Notes under the pieces: model-generated
Databases searched by the model: none
The model's input: only the letters and a program-made list of their open reading frames with translations
Told to the model about the DNA's origin: nothing
DNA from: Volutella citrinella
Lineage: Eukaryota > Ascomycota > Sordariomycetes > Hypocreales > Nectriaceae
DNA: 64,000 nt
Reading direction: 5' to 3'
Assembly (NCBI GenBank): GCA_034401135.1
Contig: JAWZSP010000004.1
Span: 496,001 to 560,000 of the forward strand
Translations under genes and position numbers: made by a program
Part shown: positions 23,443 through 32,804 of the stretch, piece after piece
Layout of the letters: each line of letters starts with the position of its first letter
Position numbering within the stretch: the first letter of the stretch is position 1

Positions 23443-25041
23443 ATAAAGCCTAAAGAAGTGCGTAAAGTTAGTATTAATTTAGTACTTAAAGAGATATAGA
23501 AAGGTAGTTAAATTTGTAAGTATACAGAGAAGTATAGTATTCCTAAGTCAACCTTACAATATTATAAAAAATATACTAACGACCTATATAAGGGCAATCC
23601 TAATTCCTAGTAGCTATCTAATATATAAGAGAAAGCCTTTATTATATAGATCTTATAAGAGGAAGCTGCTAGAAAGCTACTTTTATACTAAGAGGTTAGT
23701 TATTAGGCTAACTAGCTGCTTAGCCTTAAAGCTAAAGATACCCTTTTTAGTAATAATTAAGTTAAATACTTTATTAACTAGTATAAAGCTATTTATATAA
23801 AGGTTACTAAGGGAATTAATACTCCTAGATATTATCAGGCTATTATAAAAGTCCTTAGGCTGTTTTATAAGCTTCTAGATAAGTAGATAAAGACCCTATC
23901 TATTAGTAAGGACTATATCTAGAATATAAATAAAATAGGTATATAAGAAGGTAAATCTAAATACTAAAAAGTAGTTAGATCTAGTACATTATAAGCTTTA
24001 GTTAGTATTACTAATAACTAGACTATTTAGGCTACTAGGGCTGAGTATATTAGTATTACTAGCAAGTATATTATACTTACTATAATCCTTTTAGGTTAAA
24101 CTATATAAGGCTAATAGCTGCTAGATAGAGAGCTTCTATATACTTTTATATTTATAAAGAAAGGCTGGATGAACTAATTAATACTACTAAGATAGTTTAA
24201 AGAGGTATTCTTACTAGAGATAAAGCCTAAGATAGCCTTACTTTAGTATATCTTTATTATTAATAGCTCGAAGGTGTATATAGGCCTAGACTTTATAAGA
24301 GAAGCTATTAAGAACCTAGTTTAGGTACTATATTTACCTTTGTATATATCTTATATAACGCAGCCTCTTAATATAAGTATATTTAGCCCTCTAAAGTACT
24401 AGTTCTATAAGGAGGCTGCTAAGTATGTATATATACTATTAATAGCTGCTATTTTAAAATAATACTTTATATAAGTATATAAAATAGCTTATAATAAAGT
24501 CATAACTTTAGATATTATTAAGGCAGCTTTTTATAAAGCTAGTATTTATCCTATATATACAGACTGTATACTAGATAAGCTGCTTTAACTAAGCACTCTT
24601 TAGCTTAAATAGGCAGGGCCCTTAATATTATAATTATAGCCTATAGGAGATAATGATATCTTTTATATACCTTATAATAAGAAGGATCTTATCTAATAAC
24701 TTATTCCTTTAAAGCAGTAGCTTAGGGACCTTAATTATAATATAAAGACTATTACTAAGAAGGCCAGGAAAGCCCTAGATAAGAAGAACCTGAAAATCAC
24801 TTTCTTAGAGTATGAGAATAAGTATCTAGCCTATCTAGTAGCTTCTTATATACCTACTAAGCAGTCTGCAGTTAGAGAAGACCTTAGAAGAATATTCTAA
24901 GACTAATTTATCTTAGAAAAAGCGCGAGAGAAGGCGAAGGTTAGCACGCAGCTGTTACTTAAGAATTCTCAGCTACTTATAGAAGAAAAGGCCGAAGAAA
25001 TATTATACCTAGGTATAGAGGAATTTGATAAAGCTTTGTAA
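23443..25041 (+). pseudogene. Fot1/pogo-type transposase, inactivated by RIP
   Basis: One reading frame (codons starting at positions of residue class 1 mod 3) links all recognisable motifs from about 23443 to the TAA at 25039-25041, about 532 codons, close to the roughly 540 of Fot1-type transposases. Near the N-terminus lies a psq/CENP-B-like helix-turn-helix (TEKYSIPKSTLQYYK at about 23524-23568). Near the C-terminal third is PLNISIFSPLK at about 24364-24396, equivalent to the PLDVGVFSPLK block of these transposases. The frame is broken by many TAG and TAA codons at positions where CAG/CAA is expected. The likely start codon reads ATA. No frameshift is needed between the motifs. It cannot encode an active enzyme. 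Confidence 0.85.
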
Positions 25042-25115
25042 TAAATTTTATTTTATTTAGTGCATCCTATGAATTACTATGAATTTTCTTAGTATGGCGT
25101 GGAATCGCGGAATAC

Positions 25116-25160
25116 TGCGCAAGATAGTGGGTGCGCAGGATGGTGGGGTCCTATGTTAGT
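25116..25160 (-). repeat. Right terminal inverted repeat
   Basis: 45 bp beginning TGCGCAAGAT and ending CTATGTTAGT; inverted partner of the left repeat. Confidence 0.9.
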
Positions 25161-25866
25161 GATGGTGGCATTCAACTCATGATAACACTCAGAGGCAACC
25201 ATACTACAGTCCCTAATAGGAAGAAACTCCCTTTCCTATTCTGGAATGGCAAGTAAATTCTTCAATGGCAGTCGGCGGAATCGCCTATTTTGACTTCTGG
25301 TCCTCGCGCTAGAGGGAAGCAACGACATTGTGGATATGCCGTAATAGGTGATAAGCGGAAGCAAATGCCACGCCCTCCGTCGGCATCATTGATTTTTTCT
25401 GTGTCAAGCTCCCAATCATTGTTCATAATGGAAATCAAGTCAGATTTCTCATCAACGCCAACCCTAGTCAAAGGTTTCACCTCTGAAGCAATACCCGAAC
25501 TGTGGCTAATGCAAACCATCTTCCTACTATGCTTGTGCATTTGCACCATCGCATATTCGACCAGGGGCGAGCAACACTCTCATCGTCATCAAGTTCCACG
25601 GGATATTCAAGAGGCCAAGCTTGAGGAATAAGTGACTTGGAACGACTTCAGCTTGTCTGGGGGATTCGAGGTGTGATACCTGGCGTTGGGTCATGGATGT
25701 GGATGATATCAAATCAAATTCCAAAGGGGTGAGCTGAACTTTGCATCTTGCAAGCAGCTCAGACTAGTACTAATAAACCACACACTGTAGTCTTGCTAAA
25801 GAAAGAGAAAGTACATGGGCAGTCAACTGTTTCATTCCCATCTCCAGCTGATAGCGTGCTTCTAAG
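25161..25866. other. Intergenic between the transposon and the permease 3' end
   Basis: 706 bp with normal composition. Two overlapping frames of about 95-113 codons (25262-25549 minus, 25290-25631 plus) match no family I recognise. They could be a relic or chance. Confidence 0.4.
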
Positions 25867-27652
25867 TTAAGCCGCGGGCACCACCCCTTGGAGTATGTGC
25901 TGATCTCCCGAGGGCGGGCGAAAGTTCTTTCTTCCTCGAAAGATCCAATCCAGCAGAGCAGCAACAAATATCACGCCATACACGACAGAGACGTAGTTCA
26001 TATCTCCAAGCTGAGTTAGCAATGGAATCGGAGACGCGGAAAACTGTGAAACTCACTGCTTGGCTCGACGGGCATGTAAGCAGGGAAAGAGTACCTATAG
26101 AGACATCAGTGAGTGCTCGAACGGCCACTAGGACTATACAAGTGACAAGAGTACGAACATGATAAACGTAAAGAGGACCCAGCAAATGGTGACCACGTTT
26201 GCCACCAGTCCAAATCTACCCATCCAGAAGGGACCGTGCTTGATATTCTGTCGGCCTCGGATGAGAAGGGAAATCGTAGGCGGTAGGTAGGACAGATACG
26301 GGAGTACGATGCAGGCAGACACAATGCTGGGACGCAGTCAGTATTGAAGTCGCCAGTGAATACAAATCCCCCCATGGTGGCTGCGAGGGGTCAAGGACTG
26401 ACGAACCTGTTGAACGCGGCGGTGGAGAGTAGGTAGAGAATACTGAGAATTGACGACAATACGCAGCTAGTGATGTGTGCATTCAAAGGCACGTCGAGCC
26501 TGCGGTCGACCTTTTCAAGAGTCTTGGAGAACGGAAGGCCTCCGTCTCGCGCAAAGCTCCAGCACAGTCTCGATGACCACGTGTGACAAGCAGTGAGACA
26601 TCCGATGCCCGTCGCGATCACCAGAGATTCAAGAACAATGGCACCGGCCTTGTTGTTCAAAGCCTGGTAGAATAGCTCTAGGATGGGAACGAAGGTGGCT
26701 GTTCCGGCGACCGACTCGAAGTCAGTCAGGCTGAACAGCATAGAAATAATGAAGGCGAACGATGTGACGAAGCCGATGCCAATGGTGCCCATGATGGCGA
26801 TCGGAATCATCTTTTCGGGGTGGCGGATTTCCTCAGCCATGTGAACAGCCGTATCGAGACACGAGAAGCCCCAGTTGACGTTGATGAGGCCAACGATGAA
26901 GGCTATGGAGTTTTGCTTCCATCCGCTGGTGTTGACGAAGGTGGCAAAGACGAATTTGGGATCTTGGTGAGTTTCTGCTTTTGCTGGAACGGTGATGAGG
27001 ATCACCACGAAGGATATGAGAGTCGTGTACAGGGAAACGGAGGCCACAGTTGGCAGCAATTTCCCGTAACAGTTGAATGTGAAGACGAAAAGCTGGGCTG
27101 CCAAGTAGCCGACGACAATATGCCAGGATTGGATGACACTGTTGAGCATTCAGCAGGCGTGTCTAGCGACCAATGGGCCGGGTTCACTTACAAGTCGGGA
27201 TGGGACAGCTGGTAGCACCCCACGGCGCCAGACGAGACGGAGAGGGCGACACTCGCAGAGGCACAGACGGATCCGCCCCAGGCCAGCCAGCCCGTCACAT
27301 ATGAGGCCGGACGGATGTAGCGAGGGGGAGCAAGCTCGGCGGCCCAGAAGATTTGGCCAGCTGCGTTGGGCATGGCACTAGCCAACTCTGAGAGCGTCAC
27401 GGCAACACCGATGGACACCAGGAAGAGGAGGATGGTCCCGTAGACGAGGAGAAGGGGCCCACCGGAGCTGACACCCGTGATGAGAGCAGCGGACACGGCC
27501 CACCAGGAGTTTGTGAGAGAGAAGCCCACGGCCAGAACGGACCAGACAGAGAAGTTGCGCTTCAGGTCCTGGGCATAGCCCATCTCTGCCAGGCGCTCGG
27601 CGTCGGCGTCGGCGGCCATGGCCTTGGCCTTTTCCGAGTCCATATGTGTCAT
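25867..27652 (-). CDS. Amino-acid/GABA-type permease (APC superfamily)
   Basis: Five exons: 27192-27652, 26407-27138, 26147-26326, 26057-26094 and 25867-26003; 515 residues in one frame. The N-terminus (AEMGYAQDLKRNFSVWSVLAVGFSLTNSW) is diagnostic of the fungal GABA/choline/amino-acid permeases of the APC family, and about 12 membrane spans follow. ASAMPNAAGQIFWAAELAP and the later TLEKVDRRLDVPLNAH are also family landmarks. Exon 4 is a 38-nt microexon, and its junctions give FVLLYSFPAYMPVEPSNMNYVSVVYG. The exon 3 donor (GTCACT) is weak and the exon 5 acceptor ends in GAG rather than CAG, so these two edges are the least certain. The protein probably imports an amino acid, GABA or a related amine at the plasma membrane. 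It is divergent to the P450, sharing 592 bp. Confidence 0.88.
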
Positions 27653-28244
27653 TGTTGCTGCTTGTGCGAGTGTATGCTGGGTATGGAAGAGTTAAAGTGA
27701 GGATAGAAGGCAGAATTATAAGGTGAGAAGTCGAGAGAGGGGGTGAGGAGAATATAGGGTCTGTGGCAGTCGTGTGATAGCTGCGGTAGCCAAGACATGT
27801 CTCAGTGTGTGGCTGCCGACGGGTTGATATCCCCCAGTCGGGGCCAAACGATGCCGTGTCTCCCTTTGAGGTGCAGATGGCTGGATGACGCCCGCCCGCA
27901 AACAAGACTCGATAACAGAGGTCAAATGCGGAGTGATGGCTCAACGGGGGTAGCACACACGAAGTTGTGCGACGGAGGTGGTCAATGTCGGGGTCGCGTC
28001 CATGCCTAATCGGGGAAAAAGACACGGCTCGCATCTTCGTGGCGCATCGAAGGTTTTGGCTATAGTCGGCCATGAATTGCGATTCGGGAGACAGCCTCGG
28101 GCCAAAATAATACTAATCGGCGTGTTATAAATGGACAACTATCAGTGACATGATGTAAGGCGAGAGAGATACAAGGGGGCAAGTCACCGCATCAACAGGC
28201 CATTCTCACCACCAAAACCCAATTGAAGGGCGCCACTCGGAATC
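27653..28244. promoter_or_regulatory. Bidirectional promoter, permease / P450
   Basis: 592 bp between divergent starts. A TATA box (TATAAATG, 28126-28133) lies 112 bp before the P450 ATG. TCGGGG occurs three times in direct orientation (27838-27843, 27988-27993, 28010-28015), a possible monomeric CGG site for a zinc-cluster factor. The shared region suggests co-expression of transporter and oxidase. Confidence 0.4.
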
Positions 28245-29943
28245 ATGGCGCTCAACATCCCACTCGTTGCCGCTGCGGGCGCTGTCCTTGCGCTCGTGTA
28301 TAAGCTGTTCATCTACCCCTTGTTTCTCTCGCCCATGTCAAAGATCCCCGCGGCGCACTGGTCCAGCCACTTCTGCCCGTTGTGGATCTACTACATCCGC
28401 TGGAAGAATGTCGAGAACCAGACCATCGACCGGCTTCACAAGAAGAAGGGCCCCATTGTTCGTACCGCGCCCATGCAGTTGAGCGTGAATTGCTACGAAG
28501 GAGGCCTGAAGACCATCTACACGGGCGGATTCCACAAGACTGACTTTTACCACAACCGCTTCATCAATTATGGGTACGTCGCGAGCCAGAACCATGTCGA
28601 TGCACTTACACTCTCCATTCGGACGCTAACTTTTTTTTGCAGCGTCGACCCTATGTTTGCCATGTCTGGCAAGGAGCATTCCCAGAGAAAGCGGATGCTT
28701 TCTCACGTGTACTCCAAGTCCTTCATTCTGGCCAATCCCACTGTCCGCGAAACCACCAAGTCTGTGCTTTATGATCGCCTCATGCCGATAATCGAAGCTG
28801 CTGCGGCGTCGGACCGCCCGCTAGAGGTTCTCGAGGTCCTTGCAGCCTACTCCATGGATGCCTTCATGACCTTCCAGTTTGGCCTGGGACTTGGCAGCAA
28901 CTTCTTGCAGAATGTGGAAGAGAGGAAGTGGTATCTCGGCCTGTTCTATGTCCGGCGGCCCTATCTCTTCTGGATCACGGAGCTGCCCAAGTTCACAGCC
29001 CTGGTGCGCAAGGTCGGCATCAAGTTGGTGCCAGATTGGGTTGACAAGGCTACACTCGACCTTGAGGATTGGCAGATGAAAATCTGCGACGCGGCCGAGA
29101 AGCTGCTTTCAGACGGTGCCAGCATTTCCGTGGAAAACCACCCGCTCGTATACGCTCATGAGAGGCTGGCGTTTCAGAAACAGGACGGCAAGAATGCAAG
29201 CCTCAACGGCCATGCCTATCCACGCCGTCTCGAGCTCGCCAGCGACATGTATGATCACAACGCGGCCGCGCATGAAACCAGCGGAGACACCCTGACGTAT
29301 GCCTTCTACGAGCTATCACGACGTCCTGAGCTCCAAGACCGCCTCCGGGAGGAGCTCAGTACGCTTGCCCACCCTTTGACATATCCCGAGGCTCCAAGTG
29401 AGATGCCAGATGCCAAGGCTGTGGACCAGCTGAGTCTTTTGGACGCAGTATTGCAAGAAACACTGCGTCTCTGGGTTGCTGTCCCTGGTGGCCAGCCGCG
29501 AGTGACACCCTCTCCATCGTGCACCCTGGCCGGATATCCGAATATCCCACCCGGTGTACGGGTCCAGTCCTCTGGCTTCACCATCCACCGCAACCCAGAC
29601 GTCTTCCCACGGCCCGATGAATGGATCCCTGAGCGATGGCTCAACCAGACACCTGAGCGCCTGTCGGAGATGAGGAGATGGTTCTGGGCATGGGGCAGCG
29701 GCGGCGCCATGTGTATTGGCAGCAACATTGCCATTCATTGTAAGTCAAGACGCTCCTCCCAAAGCATCTCTGGTCGTTACTGATAGGTCTGTAGCGATGA
29801 AGCATTGCATTGCAACGGTGTATACTAACTACAAGACATCCATCGTGACCGCTCCAGACATGGTTTTGGCTGAGGGTTTCACAGCCGGGCCACGAGGAGG
29901 ACAGCTCGAACTCAGATTCCAGCGTGTTCAAAAGGATGTATAG
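28245..29943 (+). CDS. Cytochrome P450 monooxygenase
   Basis: Three exons: 28245-28573, 28643-29739 and 29795-29943; 524 residues. An N-terminal membrane anchor (residues 4-30, hydrophobic) is followed by a short Pro-containing hinge. The I-helix acid-alcohol pair is Glu321-Thr322 in AAHETSGDT, the K-helix ExxR is Glu382-Arg385 (QETLRLW), and the PERW motif precedes the heme region. The heme-ligand Cys467 lies in WAWGSGGAMCIGSN: relative to the FxxGxRxCxG consensus, Phe is Trp and the conserved Arg is Ala465. The first intron has a CTAAC branch and poly-T tract. The enzyme would sit on the ER with a CPR partner; the substrate is unknown. It is divergent to a permease and convergent with a carboxylesterase, which suggests oxidation and hydrolysis of an imported or internal metabolite. 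Confidence 0.92.
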
Positions 29944-30392
29944 CCTTGTTTCAGTACAGCCATTATGGGATGCTATCGCGGTTGACTTCGGTAGTGAACT
30001 AGTGACTTAAGCAGAGAACACATGCCTGAATTCTTACCAGGAACAATCAATGGTTATCTCCAATTTAGTCAATCAAGGAAGCTTTTCACAGCATAGAAAC
30101 GAGAATTATTCCTGCCAAGCGATCCTGCCAAGTGAAGCCCGTAGATGAACCATCAGAGCCTGGCCAGTCGAGAGCTATGGACCAGAGGCCGCCGATACAA
30201 TTCTCCTAGCATGTAGAATGTTTCAGACATCCAAATTTGATGAATCAGTCTAATTTCGCATGATATTATTTTTATTCTAAAGAACAATAGATGTAGAGAT
30301 AGACGCAAAGCCAAGGTTGACAGTTCCACAAACGCCATTCATTTCTGTCATGCTCCTCGGTAAGGAGCTTTCTTCTATACCTGACTAAATCT
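29944..30392. other. Convergent 3' intergenic region, P450 / esterase
   Basis: 449 bp, A/T-rich, between facing stop codons. No gene is visible. Confidence 0.6.
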
Positions 30393-32225
30393 CTACTTCC
30401 ATTCCGCCCTAGGCTTTGGCTTTATTCCATAGTCCTTCATCTCGCCTACAACCAACGCCTTTGGCAGCCTGCTCGAGTCCGTAATCTCCTCCCACCTCAT
30501 ACAGAGCTCCTCAGCAATGTCATGAAACGTATCCAACAGGCCTTCCTTCTCTACTTCCTCCCAAATCATGTACCCGCGGGGCTGGTCCTCGTCAATAGAC
30601 TTGAGCACGCATCCATCTTCCTGGAAGATCATAAAGTTGCCATTCTTGTCGAATCTTTCCCACGGCTCTTCACCGTTGGCAAACTTTAGCCACATGGTGG
30701 ACATGGCTGCTGATATTTTCCGGTGGGAAGGGGGTAGGTGCTCGCGCAGGAGTGACCAAATATAGACATTGTCCAGAGAGTGGTGTGCGAGACCGGACCA
30801 GTCGTTGTCAAAGGGCGAGGGTACGTCAAAGTGGTAGGCGTAGACTGACGGGTTGGAGCGGATCAGCGACCAGTTGACGGCTGTGTACAGGCCATCGGTA
30901 GTGAACTTTTCGATTTTCCAAAAGTTCTCGTCCCTATCAGCCGTCGTCTTAATGTCGTACAGCGATATCAGCCTGTTAGCCTTGTAATCGGAGCCAACAA
31001 AGGACTTGATCCTCGAAACAAAAGCCTCAGCGTCAAGCGGGCGGAAGCTCTTGTTCCAGATGACGCACTCGTTTGCCACGTCACCAATCATTATCCGCGT
31101 GCACCACGATGGCGGCTTGAAGCGCGCGTAGTCGCTGTACTTTGGCATGGGCTGTCCGATGAGGTATCCATCGTCACATGGGCTGAAGGTGATAACTGGA
31201 ATGACGGAGACGGGCACCATGGCAGCAGTCAGCTCATTTTCGTCCACTTCAATCAGCCGTTGAAGCCGCTCCCGTGGCGACAGGTTCGCAGGGATGTCCA
31301 GGGCGGCCAACAACTTGTCGTATATTCCTTGGTATTGTTCAACCGACAGTACGCCACACAGGGGGAGGAGTCCGGACTGGATGATGGTGGAGGAGAACAG
31401 GGGCTCGTTGCGCAACAGATGCACATTGGCAGATACTGAAAATCCAGTTAGCACTTTTAATAGTATGCAGACATCTAGACAGCTCACCTCCGCCAGCACT
31501 CTGACCAAACATGGTCACGCGAGTCGGATCCCCGCCAAAGGCAGAAATGTGCTGCTGGATCCATCGAAGCGACTGAACTTGGTCCCAGAGCCCATAGTTT
31601 CCAACGCCTTCTTCCCCAAACTCGAGGTTGTAGTCGCGGATCTCTTGGCTAGCGAGGAATCCAAACACGCCAAGTCGGAAATTGACAGACACGATAATGG
31701 TTGGCTGCTCCAGCTGCTGGGAGATGTCGGCCAGGGCGCGGCCGTCGTATATGGCTGCTCCGCCGGCGGCATATACAAAGGCACCGCCGTGGAAGAAGAC
31801 CATGACTGGGTACTTGGGGCGCTCGGTCGATTCGGATGGCCGCAACGGAACGGATATGTTGAGACTCAGGCACTCTGTGGAGCTGGTGGACGGATTCTCT
31901 ACCCACGGGCGCTCGGGACTTGGGATCGGATAGAAGTCTCTTGGTGGCTGGCAGGGGAAGGGACTATCTCACGTCGACCATTAGTTGTACACTGTCTGTA
32001 CCAGTTCACGTCTTATTATTCTGTCACGACATACCCAAGCTTGGTGCCATCCCACTTTCCCCCTGGCCAACGGCTTGGTCCAGGCTGCGAGCGACGGAAT
32101 CGGCCTGGTACTGTTGCGTAGGGGATTCCCATGTACTGGCAGACCTGTCCATCAAAGCAAAGGCCTGAGACAGTGCCCAGGCTGGGGACCTCGAGGTCGA
32201 CGGGGCTCCATTCTTTGGGATTCAT
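30393..32225 (-). CDS. Type B carboxylesterase (alpha/beta hydrolase)
   Basis: Three exons: 32035-32225, 31488-31963 and 30393-31435; 569 residues. Landmarks in order: MGIPYATVPGRFRRSQP, SEDCL-like TECLSLNISVP, the oxyanion-hole strand VMVFFHGGAFVYAAGG, NYGLWDQVQSLRWIQQHISAFGGDP, and the nucleophile elbow GQSAGG with Ser219. A later His-rich segment (SGLAHHSLDNVYIW) carries the probable catalytic His. The exon 2/3 splice falls inside the GQSAGGVSANVHLL block and restores it. No N-terminal signal peptide is seen, unlike secreted lipases of this family, so an intracellular enzyme is inferred. Introns are 71 and 52 nt. The gene is divergent from the Zn2Cys6 regulator and convergent with the P450. 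Confidence 0.9.
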
Positions 32226-32804
32226 TTTGGGATAATAGGCGGGCGGACGTCAGAGCTGTTTGGTCCCTGCGAAGAGTCCCAGGAATCTGTGAATGAATCA
32301 AGCACTGAGTAAGTAGTGTACAGAGCAGGTGACGCCCTGCCCCAGGAATTCCCGTGTTCACTTATATCGTCCCCTTTGATTGTCCATATCTGGGCACGGG
32401 TATCGGGGTCGTCTTTTTTTGCCGAATCAGGAAAGTGGCCGGTTGATTGGCTGTCGAGTCTGGGGAAATCTGCTATCTTTGGCGCTATCGCCAGGTCCGG
32501 TCTAGGCAATCGGCTGGTGGTGGAGTAGCATATTCGCCTCATGGCCACTCACGAGTCATGAGAGAATGGAGATTCAGGCGAGTCGCTATCTTCCCCTTCA
32601 TCCCCCGCACGTTCGATATCTCGGGCTCACAGACACCGAGGAATCACCCTTGTCCTGCAACCTCGTGAGCTGTTTCGGATGACTCTCGGCGTCGCAAAAC
32701 CTCGACAAACTCGGATGGTCACATAGCTCGCCCCTTCCCCCCTGCAACCGCAGAAATCATTCGTCCATCGTATTCCAGTCCAGTTCGTTCATTGAAGCGA
32801 GACC
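32226..32804. promoter_or_regulatory. Bidirectional promoter, esterase / Zn2Cys6 regulator
   Basis: 579 bp between divergent starts. It contains TCGGGGTCG at 32403-32411, also present at 27988-27996 in the permease/P450 promoter. A shared 9-mer between two regions of this size is expected by chance, so this is only a candidate. Confidence 0.35.

Larger units (their letters stand above)
23306..25160 (+). mobile_element. RIP-degenerated Fot1/pogo-type (Tc1/mariner superfamily) DNA transposon
   Basis: Complete element of about 1855 bp bounded by 45-bp terminal inverted repeats (23306-23350 and 25116-25160). The ends could instead be drawn 9 bp further in, next to a TA dinucleotide on both sides (23313-23314 and 25152-25153). 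The interior is extremely A/T-rich and almost free of CpA/TpG, the footprint of RIP, while the flanks return sharply to normal composition. It carries one transposase reading frame (see pseudogene). The five mismatches between the two TIRs are all transitions: three fit CpA to TpA and two fit CpG to TpG. The size and transposase match Fot1-like elements of about 1.9 kb. Confidence 0.9.

Noticed and set aside
25290..25631. Plus-strand frame of 113 codons next to the transposon
   Set aside because: No family resemblance and it overlaps an equally long antisense frame; cannot be supported as a gene.
27988..27996. TCGGGGTCG shared by the two divergent promoters of the accessory cluster, as a proof of co-regulation
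   Set aside because: Two regions of about 580 bp are expected to share a couple of 9-mers by chance on either strand, so it is not evidence by itself.
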